From: Cerina sp048266425
Lineage (GTDB): Bacteria > Bacteroidota > Bacteroidia > Flavobacteriales > Flavobacteriaceae
Assembly: GCA_048266425.1 (NCBI GenBank)
Contig: JBLWZN010000014.1
Coordinates: 19,713 to 83,712 of the forward strand
DNA length: 64,000 bases
Reading direction: 5' to 3'
Below, piece by piece: positions 1-9,558 of this stretch. The notes under the pieces were generated by a model. The model ran no database searches and was not told the origin of the DNA. It worked only from the letters and a program-made list of their open reading frames with translations. The number at the start of each line of letters is the position of its first letter. The first letter of the stretch is position 1. Made by a program: the position numbers and the translations under genes.

Positions 1-1180
1 TAGGGATTATTCCCGTATTGTCCATGGTAGACACCCCAAACCTAACGTTCAACCATTGGGAACTATTGGAAATCGCCAGGCTGTTGGTTGTTGTAATACC
101 CGTATTGACGAAATTTTCTATATTGTTCGGATAACTTTTAAGTTCCGTAGGGATGGGATGGCCATTAGCATCCAATGGGGAATTCCACTGCACGGCAAAA
201 TAGCCCTTATCCAATTCTGGACCACCATTACCCCCGGCAGGAATCGCATCTGGCATGATCATACTTCCGCCTTGGGACTCAGGAGAGTAGGACAAATACC
301 CGGTAGCAAAACGGGATTGGGTATCAATATATTTGTAAGGAATGTCAAAAACCGTATTGGACGTAAACTCTACCCTCATTTTTTCACCTTCCTTCGCCCT
401 TTTTGTGGTAATCAAAACAACCCCGTTACCAGCCCTGGTACCATAAAGCGCGGCTGCACTGGCCCCTTTCAATATCGTTACATTTGCAACGCTGGCCGGG
501 TCAAGGTCAGAAATCGCATTTCCGTAATCCACTGGGTTCCTATCCCCAAAACCGCCAACGTTATTGAGTGTATTTTCTACCGGAACACCATCGATTACAA
601 AAAGCGGCTGGTTGTCCGAGCTTAAGGAAATAGCCCCACGGATTACCATACTAACCGATGATCCAGTACCACCCGTACTGTTAATGGTGACCCCGGAGAC
701 CTTTCCGGACAAAGAATTCAACACGTTGGGATTGGCAACTCGGGTCAATTCTTGCCCTTGGACCTTTTCTACAGAATATCCCAAGGATTTATCCTCCCTT
801 TTTATACCCAAAGCGGTAACCACAACTTCATCCAGGGCCTGGGTTCCAGGGTTCATGACAACACTTATGGTCGCCCGGCCATTGACACCAATCTCCTGGG
901 TCTCAAATCCCAAATAGGAAAAGACAAGTGTGCCGGTACCATTGGGCACGTCAATGCTATAGGTGCCATCAAAATCGGTTATCTTACCCGTATTGGTTCC
1001 CTTTAAAACGATACTCACCCCTGGCAAGGGTATGCCATCTTCGGAAGAAGTGACCACACCAGAAACCTTTAAGAAGGTATTCTGGGCCGTTACTGCATGA
1101 CCCGACAAAAGCAAGGTCAGAAAAAGTAAGGAGGCCATAAAGCGTCTTACAAGGTCTTTTATAGAATAGTGCATCTCCAT
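1..1180 (-). CDS. SusC/RagA family TonB-linked outer-membrane receptor, N-terminal part (truncated by window edge)
   Basis: Read on the minus strand from ATG at 1180, this frame stays open for about 393 codons to the window edge, so the beta-barrel is missing. A signal peptide (residues 1-33) is followed by a carboxypeptidase-D-like domain (about 36-115, with V-S-G-V-V and D-F-D-G-T-Y-S), a TonB-box-like stretch after D-E-V-V-V-T-A-L-G, and the plug domain with L-K-G-A-S-A-A-A-L-Y-G and R-A-G-N-G-V-V-L. These are standard SusC features; the protein should import oligosaccharides with a SusD partner, presumably encoded to the left. It is clearly paralogous to the SusC at 57640-61056. It starts 44 bases after the stop of the PKD lipoprotein, so the two are probably co-transcribed. 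A second in-frame ATG at 1174 is an alternative start. Confidence 0.93.
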   Translation of the reverse strand, partial: MEMHYSIKDLVRRFMASLLFLTLLLSGHAVTAQNTFLKVSGVVTSSEDGIPLPGVSIVLKGTNTGKITDFDGTYSIDVPNGTGTLVFSYLGFETQEIGVNGRATISVVMNPGTQALDEVVVTALGIKREDKSLGYSVEKVQGQELTRVANPNVLNSLSGKVSGVTINSTGGTGSSVSMVIRGAISLSSDNQPLFVIDGVPVENTLNNVGGFGDRNPVDYGNAISDLDPASVANVTILKGASAAALYGTRAGNGVVLITTKRAKEGEKMRVEFTSNTVFDIPYKYIDTQSRFATGYLSYSPESQGGSMIMPDAIPAGGNGGPELDKGYFAVQWNSPLDANGHPIPTELKSYPNNIENFVNTGITTTNSLAISNSSQWLNVRFGVSTMDNTGIIP

Positions 1181-1224
1181 ATTCAAAGTATATTTTGGTT
1201 ATCTATTTGGTAATCGATTAAAAA

Positions 1225-2175
1225 TTATTCAACTGCTTCAAAGGTCAAAATAACGGCATTGGTATTTACCCCTAAATAATCCGGGGAAGCTGCCAAAAAC
1301 ATGACCAACCGCATGGTTTTGTCGGTGATATTCTGAATGATGACCTTGCGCTCAAAATCCATAAGGCCAACAAATTCGGTCCCAGAGAAACTGAGGGTGC
1401 TCACCCCTTCATAAGTTATCGCGCCCCCAGGCCCATACACCGAAGAAGTTGTGAAATTCTCATTTTTGACATAGGTGAAAGTGGCTCCGGATTCCGGTGT
1501 ATATTTACCGGTACACAATCCAAAATCGGCTCCGCCATCATTTACAATGCCTGCGCCCCCCGTCGTTACAAACTGGTAGACCAGTCCACTGAAGGCTGCA
1601 CCATCCGCTTTTACGTCGTGTTTATAATCCCCATCAAAATAAAAGGTAAATTCATCCTCATATATCTCGGCCATACCTAACGCAGAACCAAAAATACCCC
1701 CAGGCAATGGATTCGGAGCGCCGGGAAACGGGGTAAGGTCAGCATCGGCATTAGCAAAATAATCATTGGCAGAACTCCCAGTGGAAATCCTCCAAGTTTT
1801 TCCATCGGCAGCCGTGGCACCTCCGGTCAATAATACATATGGGGTAATATCCAACGCCAACCTCACGTCCTTGGTTATGGTGGTCCCGCTGGCATCGGTT
1901 GCGGTAAGAACCGCATCGTAATAACCGCCATCCGTGTATACATGGACAGGGTTTTTCTCGGTACTGGTGGTTCCATCACCAAAATCCCAACTCCAACTCG
2001 TGGCATTATTGGTCAAGCCTTGAAAGGCAACCTTTTTTCCATTTACCGAATGAAAAATATCTGCAGAAAATGGAATCACGTTGTTTCTATCGTCGTCGTC
2101 CGAACTACAGGACACAAGTATTAACGAGGCAGAAAAAAGGATTCCTAGAACTAGGTTTAATTGTCTTTTTCTCAT
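1225..2175 (-). CDS. PKD-domain surface lipoprotein preceding SusC
   Basis: A 316-residue lipoprotein. The signal peptide ends at Cys23, followed by S-S-D-D-D-D, which matches the flavobacterial lipoprotein export signal for surface display. One PKD domain lies at about 35-115 (W-D-F-G-D-G-T, then V-Y-T-D-G-G-Y-Y). The remaining 200 residues are beta-rich, with no motif I recognise. I chose ATG 2175 rather than the upstream GTG at 2205 because it gives a standard lipoprotein signal. PKD lipoproteins of SusC/D loci usually bind glycans at the surface. Here it precedes SusC instead of following SusD, which is less usual. Its substrate is unknown. Confidence 0.85.
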   Translation of the reverse strand: MRKRQLNLVLGILFSASLILVSCSSDDDDRNNVIPFSADIFHSVNGKKVAFQGLTNNATSWSWDFGDGTTSTEKNPVHVYTDGGYYDAVLTATDASGTTITKDVRLALDITPYVLLTGGATAADGKTWRISTGSSANDYFANADADLTPFPGAPNPLPGGIFGSALGMAEIYEDEFTFYFDGDYKHDVKADGAAFSGLVYQFVTTGGAGIVNDGGADFGLCTGKYTPESGATFTYVKNENFTTSSVYGPGGAITYEGVSTLSFSGTEFVGLMDFERKVIIQNITDKTMRLVMFLAASPDYLGVNTNAVILTFEAVE

Positions 2176-2450
2176 ATGAACTTTTTTTTCATTTTTATAC
2201 AGCACAAAATTGAATCAGCTTCACAACATTGTGTTAAACCTAACCTTATATACCTGTTATATAAATGTTAAATTTTAATGTCATTAATCAAAAGTAATCT
2301 TAATTTTTACTCCTTATATCATGTATTTTGACGAAAACAAATAGAATATTAACCCACATATTTAAATATTGCTTTTTATTATACTTTTTAAGTCAATATT
2401 CTTAAATTGCCCAAGTCTAAGCTTTCAATAAATTTTATTTAACATACCAG

Positions 2451-3749
2451 ATGACAAATAATATATCCCAGTATGCGCCAAAAGCATTGATTTTGGTATT
2501 ACTTTCTGTCTTCATGTTCCCTTCGGGGATTTCTGCCCAAGATTTTTTGGTCGGAAGTGCCAAACGCGTATTAACCCCAAATCCGTTGCTCGCGGTCTCG
2601 GGAGGAGTGGGGATGCCCAAGCCCGCAACCGTTAAAAAGGGCGATCTCTATGCAAGGGTAATGGTTATGGCCAAAGGGAAAGAAAAAATAGCGATCGTAG
2701 CTATTGATAACCTTGGCTGGCCCGCTGCACTTGGGGACAGGTCCCGAAAACTTGTTAGCGAAATCCCGCCCGAGAACATAATGATAGGTGCAACCCATAC
2801 CCATAGTGCCCCGGATGCTTATGCATTTCCCGATGAGAACGGAAATGTCGGAGCGGACCTGAAATATTTGGACTGGTGTACCGTACAAATTGCCGATGCC
2901 ATTAAAGAAGCCTTGAAAAATTTACAGCCGGCAGATTTAAAAATTGCCATGGGCAAGGCGGAAGGAAAGATATCCTATAATTATTACGCACCCCAGCTTT
3001 ACGATCCCCGTTGCAGTGTACTACAAGCCATTGCCACAACCGGCAAGAAAAAAGGTCAGCCCATAGTTACCCTGGTAAATTATGCCATACACCCCGAAGT
3101 TATTGGGAATAGTCAAGGGATTTTGAGCCCAGACCTTGTGGGGCCCCTGAACGATAGAATAGAACAAAAAACAGGGGGTATGTCACTTTTTATGAACGGG
3201 GCACAGGGCGGAATGGTCACTGCGGACAACAGACTGGAAAATGGGAAAGAAGCCAACGATTGGCAAGAATGCATAAGAATAGGTGACTTATTGGCCGACG
3301 AAGCGCTACGGATCGTTGATCCAGCGGTTCCCCAGCACAATGCTGCCCTCTACTGCACCTCAAAAAAGGTAGACTTCCCAATAGATTCGCCCATGATGCG
3401 CTATATTTTAAAGAACTCTCCCCTATCCATGGGAACGGGTAACGACAGTATTGCGACCACCACGATGAACCTTGTGAATATAGGTACTGCGCAAGTTCTG
3501 ACTATTCCAGGTGAAGCCTTGCCCAATATAGGTTATTACCTTAAACGGAAAATGCACACGGATACCCCCTTTCTTTTTGGGCTTACCAACGATGCTTTTG
3601 GCTATATGCTTACCAAAGTGGATTTCGAAAGTTTTAAAAGGTATGAATATGTCAGCAAAACCAGCCTTGGGGAAATGACGGGCGAAATATTGATTTCCGC
3701 AGCAATCGACTTAATTGAGCATAGTCCTAAACAACAAAAAATCCAGTAA
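2451..3749 (+). CDS. Neutral/alkaline ceramidase-like hydrolase (paralogue A)
   Basis: A 432-residue exported protein with a signal peptide at 1-30. It matches the N-terminal catalytic domain of neutral/alkaline ceramidases. The zinc-ligand pattern is visible: H-T-H at 116-118, a third His in Y-A-I-H-P (214), Glu in I-P-G-E (355) and Tyr in G-Y-M (385). The ceramidase motif around the active-site Ser (N-x-G-D-V-S-P) is replaced by N-G-A-Q-G-G, and the C-terminal Ig-like domain of true ceramidases is absent. The fold and metal site are therefore supported, but activity on ceramide is not. It is the first gene of a plus-strand run, 3 bases before the PqaA-like gene. Two further paralogues lie at 9559 and 11406. 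Confidence 0.85.
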   Translation: MTNNISQYAPKALILVLLSVFMFPSGISAQDFLVGSAKRVLTPNPLLAVSGGVGMPKPATVKKGDLYARVMVMAKGKEKIAIVAIDNLGWPAALGDRSRKLVSEIPPENIMIGATHTHSAPDAYAFPDENGNVGADLKYLDWCTVQIADAIKEALKNLQPADLKIAMGKAEGKISYNYYAPQLYDPRCSVLQAIATTGKKKGQPIVTLVNYAIHPEVIGNSQGILSPDLVGPLNDRIEQKTGGMSLFMNGAQGGMVTADNRLENGKEANDWQECIRIGDLLADEALRIVDPAVPQHNAALYCTSKKVDFPIDSPMMRYILKNSPLSMGTGNDSIATTTMNLVNIGTAQVLTIPGEALPNIGYYLKRKMHTDTPFLFGLTNDAFGYMLTKVDFESFKRYEYVSKTSLGEMTGEILISAAIDLIEHSPKQQKIQ

Positions 3750-3752
3750 AAA

Positions 3753-5162
3753 ATGATGACAACTTCTAATGCGGCCAAGTTTATGGCCATGGTACTTGCA
3801 TTTCCTATACTATTTTTATCGAGTTGTAGGGAAAATAAAAAAAACACGGCCCAGATAGTCCCTTTAACGGAGGTTAAACCTACTCCAAAAACGGCGCTTC
3901 AAAGCTATTTGCACAACAGTGATACTACCTTCCAATGGGAAATAAAGGACACCTTTGCAATCGGGAAGGTCAAGGCGTATGACCTATTGTTGACCTCGCA
4001 AAAATGGCGGGGTTTTACATGGAAGCATCAATTGACCATTATGGTGCCTTCCGAAATTGCCCATGAAGGAGCCCTGCTCTTTATCACTGGTGGCAGCGTA
4101 AAGGATGGGTTGCCCAACTGGAAGACCAAAGAAAGTACGGGGAAGGAATCGGGTCCCATGGCAGCAATGGCCGAGAAAAATAAAGCCATCGTAGCCATAA
4201 TACGGCAAGTGCCCATGCAGCCTTTGTATGAAGGCGATCTAGTGGAGGATCAATTAATTTCTTATACGCTGCATCAATATAAGAATGATAAAGACCTTAC
4301 CTGGCCCTTGCTCTTTCCGATGGTCAAAAGTGCGGTCCGAGGAATGGACGCCGTACAGGAGTTCTCAAAAAGTACATTAAATAAAGAGGTCACAGGTTTT
4401 ACAATAGCCGGAGCTTCAAAAAGAGGGTGGACCACTTGGCTCACGGGAGCGAGCGACAACCGGGTGAAGGCTATTGGGCCCATGGTCATTGACGTATTGA
4501 ACATGCCGGTGAGTCTCGATTACCAATTAACGGCCTGGGGCGAATACAGCATACAAATTGAGGATTATACCAAATTGGAAATCCCTCAGTCCGTCAGCAC
4601 CCCTGAAGGTAGTGCTCTGACCCAAATGATCGACCCGTACTCCTATCGGGCCAAACTCACGATGCCCAAACTGCTCTTTATTGGGACCAATGATGAATAT
4701 TGGCCAGTAGATGCCATAAAAAATTATATCGACAGTATTCCTGGAACCAACTTTATTCAATATACCCCAAATGCGGGACACGATCTAGCCGGCGGAGCCA
4801 AAGCCCTTAAAGCCTTGAGTGCATTTTGGGAATATACCTTGGAGAAAAAACCATATCCAGAATTGCAATATCAACTGAGTACCGATAAAACCTCGGCCAC
4901 GCTTTCCGTGGAATCGGATTCTAAGGAACTTATAGGGGCCTATCTCTGGTCTGCCGATTCCGAAGATCGAGATTTTAGGGACGAGAAATGGGACTCCATT
5001 CCCTTAAAACCTTCGGACAAAGGTGGGGTCCAAGAGAAGATAAACTTCCCGAAAAAAGGCTTCAAGTCGTTTTATATCGATTTGGAATACAAAGATCCAA
5101 ACGGTGGTACTTACACGAAAAGTACCCGGATGTACTTAGCGGATGACGATGAGGTTCTCTAA
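3753..5162 (+). CDS. PhoPQ-activated (PqaA-type) alpha/beta hydrolase lipoprotein
   Basis: A 469-residue lipoprotein with Cys25 in the sequence L-S-S-C. The body matches the PhoPQ-activated pathogenicity-related family (PF10142): W-x-H-x-L then G-G-S around 112-115, a nucleophile region G-A-S-K-R-G-W with Ser222, an acidic residue in G-T-N-D-E-Y-W-P-V-D, and a His in N-A-G-H-D-L. In this family the S-K-R-G motif marks an alpha/beta-hydrolase serine; substrates are mostly unknown and esterase activity is likely. The C-terminal 100 residues look like a beta-sandwich. It starts 3 bases after the ceramidase-like gene and overlaps the next hydrolase start by 20 bases, suggesting translational coupling. 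Confidence 0.88.
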   Translation: MMTTSNAAKFMAMVLAFPILFLSSCRENKKNTAQIVPLTEVKPTPKTALQSYLHNSDTTFQWEIKDTFAIGKVKAYDLLLTSQKWRGFTWKHQLTIMVPSEIAHEGALLFITGGSVKDGLPNWKTKESTGKESGPMAAMAEKNKAIVAIIRQVPMQPLYEGDLVEDQLISYTLHQYKNDKDLTWPLLFPMVKSAVRGMDAVQEFSKSTLNKEVTGFTIAGASKRGWTTWLTGASDNRVKAIGPMVIDVLNMPVSLDYQLTAWGEYSIQIEDYTKLEIPQSVSTPEGSALTQMIDPYSYRAKLTMPKLLFIGTNDEYWPVDAIKNYIDSIPGTNFIQYTPNAGHDLAGGAKALKALSAFWEYTLEKKPYPELQYQLSTDKTSATLSVESDSKELIGAYLWSADSEDRDFRDEKWDSIPLKPSDKGGVQEKINFPKKGFKSFYIDLEYKDPNGGTYTKSTRMYLADDDEVL

Positions 5163-6063
5163 ATCTTTTCGCATTTGGTCAACGGTATTGGGGGTCCTGA
5201 TAATACTGGCCCTCCTCCTGCTCAATTCCGTTTTTGGGACGAGCACTTGTTTTCCCGTTTCCGATTATTATAGGTATGATCGTGCCGTTCCTCTTCAGGA
5301 TTCGGTCCGTATTTCTGTGGACACGACAGATTTTAAACTGTACAAGGTCTCATACACCAGTGTACATGATCAAAGGGTGACGGCCCTGTTGAGCATTCCC
5401 AAAAATGTGGCGGAACCGACCCCCGTCGTAATCCTGATGCACGGATTGGGAGATCGAAAAACTGTTGATTATGTAGAATACGGAAATCAACTTTTATTAA
5501 AAAGCGGGTATGCCGTACTGCGATTGGACATAAGTGACCACGGCGATCGCAAAAAGGAATTCTACGATTTCGACCTAACGGGACCCAATAAATATTGGAC
5601 CCGAAATATCGTGAGCCAGACCGTTTTTGATCTAAGAAGGGCGGTCGATTTTATCGAAACACGGCCGGAATTGGATTCTAAAAGGATAGGATACTATGGA
5701 ATAAGTTTGGGAGGCATCATCGGGACGGTATTCTGTGGGGTCGAGGAACGGGTAAAGGTTCCTGTAGTGGCACTGGCGGGCGGGCAATTGAATTTGCTCT
5801 ATAAGGAAGATGCCATTTCCGACGACACCAAAAACTTCTTGTCCGTCATAGAACCGCTGAATTTTGTGGCCCATATTTCACCACGCCCCTTCTTGATGCT
5901 CAATGCCAAAAATGATGAGATCGTGCCCCCAATGATGAGCAAATTGCTATTCAAAAAAGCGGAAGAACCCAAGGATATAATCTGGTACGATGCCAAACAC
6001 AGGGATGCACCTTTGGATATCATCTATGGGGATGGGCTGAATTGGTTTAAAAAATACTTATAG
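5143..6063 (+). CDS. Alpha/beta hydrolase, dienelactone-hydrolase/acetyl-esterase type
   Basis: A 306-residue alpha/beta hydrolase anchored by, or exported through, a hydrophobic segment at about 12-32. Visible motifs are the oxyanion loop L-M-H-G-L-G-D (98-104), the nucleophile elbow Y-G-I-S-L-G-G with Ser188, an Asp in N-D-E-I-V-P, and a C-terminal His in A-K-H-R-D-A, giving a complete triad. The start lies inside the upstream gene; ATG at 5143 and the in-frame ATG at 5149 are both possible. It is probably a periplasmic esterase that removes acyl groups from a carbohydrate, as suggested by the neighbouring deacetylase and esterases. The substrate is inferred from context only. Confidence 0.85.
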   Translation: MTMRFSKSFRIWSTVLGVLIILALLLLNSVFGTSTCFPVSDYYRYDRAVPLQDSVRISVDTTDFKLYKVSYTSVHDQRVTALLSIPKNVAEPTPVVILMHGLGDRKTVDYVEYGNQLLLKSGYAVLRLDISDHGDRKKEFYDFDLTGPNKYWTRNIVSQTVFDLRRAVDFIETRPELDSKRIGYYGISLGGIIGTVFCGVEERVKVPVVALAGGQLNLLYKEDAISDDTKNFLSVIEPLNFVAHISPRPFLMLNAKNDEIVPPMMSKLLFKKAEEPKDIIWYDAKHRDAPLDIIYGDGLNWFKKYL

Positions 6064-6240
6064 ATAATGAGAAACAAGAGGCAAGAATCAAGAGACAAGA
6101 TTAAAAAAGGTATAGGTCCTTATTTCCTGACTCGTGGTTCTTGAATCTTGGGGGGGTAAGGGTCATTGCATGACAAGAAATTCGTGGCTCTTCCCAAAGG
6201 ACCTCCCCTTACCCCTCCAAAGGAGGGGGACTGATCGTTG
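6064..6240. repeat. Intergenic purine-rich repeat and G-rich hairpin element
   Basis: The 228-base gap before the ChbG-like gene starts with a purine-rich stretch (6067-6113) of the 'CAAGAATCAAGAGACAAG' type, with related sequence at 43799-43836 and, inverted, at 51361-51400. It ends with a hairpin whose arms are CCCCTCC (6212-6218) and GGAGGGG (6222-6228) around an AAA loop. The same kind of G/C-rich hairpin recurs at 11260-11275 and 44749-44780. No gene is visible here. Confidence 0.6.
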
Positions 6241-6291
6241 AAAGACGGAAATATCGTTAATTGTACTATCTTGTAAATCAAATTCATAAAT

Positions 6292-7317
6292 ATGAAAAAG
6301 CTACTTTTACATCCTATGCCGACCCTTCTTTGCCTCGCTATTTTTTTTGTTGGGTGCAAGGATAAAAAATCGCAACCCGACGGACCTGAAACGACCATGG
6401 TGGAAGCCACAACAAAGTCCACCGCAAACACTTGGGCCGAAAAATTGGGTTGGCCGGCAGGTAAAAAGGTAATGATTTTGCATGCCGATGATATAGGTAT
6501 GTGCCCAGAGGCCAATATAGCCGCCGAAAAAATGCTGACAGAGGGGGTGATCCAATCGGCGGCCGTCATGATTCCCTGTCCAAATGCTAAGGAAGCCATT
6601 ACTTGGGCCAAGGAACACCCATCAATGGATATCGGTCTACATCTCACCCTGACCAGTGAATGGCAGACCTATAGATGGGGCACCGTAACGCCTGCCGCGG
6701 AAGTGCCTGGTCTGCTGGACGAAGATCACAAGATGTGGCACGAGGTCCCACAAGTGGTGGAACACGCCTCCGCCGAAGAGGTAGAAAAAGAAATAAGGAG
6801 CCAGATCGAGCAGTCCATCGCCTGGGGATATAGACCGGACCATATCGATACCCATATGGGCACCTTGTATGCCGACCCCAGTTACGTAAAAGTATTCATC
6901 AAAGTAGCCGAGGAATACGGGATTCCCGCAAATATTATTGATATCTCCAAACCTGAGGTGTTAGCCGAATTCAAACGCCAGGGCTATCCTTTGGATGATA
7001 GTGTGATAAAAATGGTAGAAGATTATACCCTTCCAAAGCTCGATTTTTTCTCTAGTGCGCCAAAAGCAGATACCTATGAAGAAAAGATTGCCAATTTCAA
7101 GGCCTTGGTAAATTCCATGCCGTCCGGGCTCACCGAAATCATCTTCCACCCTTCCGTCCTTACCGATAACCTGAAGACGATAACCAATTCATGGCAACAG
7201 CGGGCATGGGAAGCCGAAATGTTCTCAGACCCCGACCTCATTCAATTCTTTAAGGACCAAGGTATCATTTTTACCAATTGGCCCGAAATCATGGAACGGT
7301 TCAAGGATAAAAAATAG
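6292..7317 (+). CDS. YdjC/ChbG-family carbohydrate deacetylase, lipoprotein
   Basis: A 341-residue lipoprotein (Cys22 in F-V-G-C). It shows the YdjC/ChbG metal-site pattern: H-A-D-D-I-G at 64-69, G-L-H-L-T at 115-119 and D-H-I-D-T-H-M-G at 183-190. Family members remove N-acetyl groups from chitooligosaccharides or related amino sugars in a metal-dependent reaction. Most are cytoplasmic, so the lipoprotein signal is notable and places this copy at a membrane facing the periplasm or surface. It stands alone after a repeat-containing gap of 228 bases. The substrate could be an N-acetylhexosamine-containing glycan. Confidence 0.88.
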   Translation: MKKLLLHPMPTLLCLAIFFVGCKDKKSQPDGPETTMVEATTKSTANTWAEKLGWPAGKKVMILHADDIGMCPEANIAAEKMLTEGVIQSAAVMIPCPNAKEAITWAKEHPSMDIGLHLTLTSEWQTYRWGTVTPAAEVPGLLDEDHKMWHEVPQVVEHASAEEVEKEIRSQIEQSIAWGYRPDHIDTHMGTLYADPSYVKVFIKVAEEYGIPANIIDISKPEVLAEFKRQGYPLDDSVIKMVEDYTLPKLDFFSSAPKADTYEEKIANFKALVNSMPSGLTEIIFHPSVLTDNLKTITNSWQQRAWEAEMFSDPDLIQFFKDQGIIFTNWPEIMERFKDKK

Positions 7318-7491
7318 GAATCCATACATTATATAAGTTCCCATATCCGATTGTTTGATACCTTAAATTAATTGGGGAGAGATATACGAAACCCTATAAA
7401 AAAACAATATTTAATGTATAACCAACAAAATAACATTGGCGCCGTATTGGTTTATTGGGTTTATTTGTAAGTATTTCAAATAGTTGCCAAT

Positions 7492-8388
7492 ATGGACTCT
7501 ACCTCTGGAATCATTTTAGCCCTTTCCTTGATTATCATCATGTTTGGCATGGGGCTATCGCTAACAGTGGCCGACTTTAAAAGGGTACTGCTTTTTCCCA
7601 AGGCAATTTTTATTGGCCTGGCCTGCCAAATAATACTGTTGCCTCTTATTGCCTATGCCTTGGCCATTTCCTTGAGCCTCTCCCCTACTACGGCGATTGG
7701 CCTAATGCTTTTGGCCGCCTGTCCTGGAGGTGCCACGTCTAACATGCTTACCTACCTTGCCAAAGGGGATTTGGCATTGTCGGTCTCCTTGACGGCCGTA
7801 GCCAGTTTGCTGACCATTGTTACGATTCCGATTATCGTCCAATTTGCATTGGAAGAATTTTCCAATGAAAGTCAGACTGTACGTGTAGACGCATTTACCA
7901 TGGTCAAACAATTGTTAATAATTGTAGTCGTTCCGGTTACCGTGGGGATGTGGGTAAAACGTGCTTTTCAAAATTTCGCATCCCGTATGGAGAAGTCCGT
8001 AAAAACAGCTTCGGCCATCATTTTTATCTTGGTTGTAGTAGGGATCACTTATAGCATTAGGGATGTATTTATGAGCTATTTGAGCGAAGCAGGATTACCT
8101 GCCATCCTCTTGAATATTTCTACTATGACCGTAGGTTTTGGTTTGGCCGTAATCTTTAAATTGAGCAGGCCACAAGCAATCAGCATATCTATAGAAACCG
8201 GGATCCAAAATGCGACCTTGGCAATAACCTTGGCCACCATTGCATTGAACAATGTCGAATTATCGGTCGTACCTGCCATTTATGGTTTATTGATGTTTGT
8301 TTCGGCAGCGATGATAATTTTCATCAGGAAGCCTTTGGGCACTAGTTCTAAATTTATTGAAACCGATAATTCCCAAGAGAATCGTTAG
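7492..8388 (+). CDS. Bile acid:sodium symporter (BASS) family transporter
   Basis: A 298-residue integral membrane protein of about nine to ten hydrophobic helices. The family signature is visible near the first helices (G-M-G-L-S-L-T-V-A-D-F) and in A-A-C-P-G-G-A-T-S-N-M-L-T, with the later E-T-G-I-Q-N-A-T-L-A motif; these regions form the sodium sites in BASS proteins. Bacterial members move organic acids such as pantoate or other carboxylates with sodium. The locus suggests uptake of an acidic product, but this is inference. A weak promoter-like TTTATTTG lies shortly upstream. Confidence 0.92.
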   Translation: MDSTSGIILALSLIIIMFGMGLSLTVADFKRVLLFPKAIFIGLACQIILLPLIAYALAISLSLSPTTAIGLMLLAACPGGATSNMLTYLAKGDLALSVSLTAVASLLTIVTIPIIVQFALEEFSNESQTVRVDAFTMVKQLLIIVVVPVTVGMWVKRAFQNFASRMEKSVKTASAIIFILVVVGITYSIRDVFMSYLSEAGLPAILLNISTMTVGFGLAVIFKLSRPQAISISIETGIQNATLAITLATIALNNVELSVVPAIYGLLMFVSAAMIIFIRKPLGTSSKFIETDNSQENR

Positions 8389-8475
8389 GAAACATTTTAT
8401 TAGTTATTAACCGTTTACCCATTGAAAACATTTTCAAAGATGACAACCATAACCTCCAATTTAGTTACTAACATC

Positions 8476-9555
8476 ATGAAATTATTTACCTTGTTCGCAA
8501 TTGTACTACTATTTTTCTCATGCAAGGATAAATCCTTTAAATTGCCTGAAGTAATTCCATTGGAAAACCCTGCTGTGATAACCCAGGAATTTATATACGG
8601 TTTGGACAATACCCCGACCCCGGAGTGCCATGCCTCAACGGTTGAGGTAAGCAATGGGGTCGCCGTTGCCTCTTGGTTCGGGGGCACCAAGGAAAAGAAT
8701 AAGGATGTGACCATATGGGTATCCCGGAAAACCGACGGAAAGTGGTCCGCCCCCGTGGAGGTTGCCGATGGCGTACAGGAGGACGGCACTCGTTATCCTT
8801 GTTGGAATCCGGTATTGTTCAAGCCCTCGGGACAACCCTTATACCTGTACTACAAGGTGGGACCCAGTCCGCAGGAATGGTGGGGCCTTTACATAACCTC
8901 CGATGATGATGGAAAAACATGGTCCGATCCCGTAAGGCTTCCCGATGGGATATTGGGCCCCATAAAAAATCAACCTGTACAACTGGAGAACGGAATCATA
9001 CTTTCACCATCCAGCAACGAAACAAAATCCGGGGAATGGACGAGCCACATTGAAACCAGTAAGGACAATGGCAAGACCTGGACCAGTTCCGGCCCCTTGA
9101 ACGACCCCAACAAAATAGGCTCCATACAACCCGTCGTCCTGAATTATGGGAATGGAAAATTACAATTATTGAGCCGAACCAAGAATGATTTCGTGGCCCA
9201 AAACTGGTCAGACGACAATGGGGAAACCTGGAGCGAAATGACCCCCACTGCCCTTCCCAACCCCAATTCCGGGGTAGACGGGGTAACATTGAAGGATGGT
9301 CGCCAACTCTTGGTGTACAATCCGACAGGCAAAAATTGGGGAGACCGGGTACCCTTGAGCGTCGCGCTTTCTACCAACGGCAAGAACTGGAACCGGGTGC
9401 TGGATCTTGAACCTCTACGGGAAACAACGGATAAGGAAGGGGAAGAGTATTCCTACCCCACAGTTGTGCAAGCCGAAGACGGCAAGGTACATATTGTCTA
9501 TACCTGGAATAGAAAGACAATAAAATATATCGTTTTGGACCCCAACAAGCTTTAG
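8476..9555 (+). CDS. BNR-repeat sialidase-like lipoprotein (1)
   Basis: A 359-residue lipoprotein (Cys16 in F-F-S-C-K-D). The body is a six-bladed sialidase-type propeller of the BNR_2 kind, with three Asp-box motifs: S-D-D-D-G-K-T-W, S-K-D-N-G-K-T-W and S-D-D-N-G-E-T-W. Conserved family segments include W-F-G-G-T and G-P-I-K-N-Q-P. The canonical F/Y-R-I-P motif of GH33 sialidases is not visible, so true sialidase activity is unproven. I prefer ATG 8476 over TTG 8422 and ATG 8440 because it yields a clean lipoprotein signal. It ends 3 bases before the second ceramidase-like gene, so the two are probably co-transcribed. Confidence 0.85.
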   Translation: MKLFTLFAIVLLFFSCKDKSFKLPEVIPLENPAVITQEFIYGLDNTPTPECHASTVEVSNGVAVASWFGGTKEKNKDVTIWVSRKTDGKWSAPVEVADGVQEDGTRYPCWNPVLFKPSGQPLYLYYKVGPSPQEWWGLYITSDDDGKTWSDPVRLPDGILGPIKNQPVQLENGIILSPSSNETKSGEWTSHIETSKDNGKTWTSSGPLNDPNKIGSIQPVVLNYGNGKLQLLSRTKNDFVAQNWSDDNGETWSEMTPTALPNPNSGVDGVTLKDGRQLLVYNPTGKNWGDRVPLSVALSTNGKNWNRVLDLEPLRETTDKEGEEYSYPTVVQAEDGKVHIVYTWNRKTIKYIVLDPNKL

Positions 9556-9558
9556 TAA

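Noticed and set aside
2451..3749. True neutral ceramidase
   Set aside because: The Ser motif and C-terminal domain are missing, so only 'ceramidase-like' is supportable.
6120..6647. 175-residue minus-strand frame over the repeat and the ChbG-like start
   Set aside because: Its sequence is the complement of the lipoprotein gene and low-complexity repeat; no protein features.
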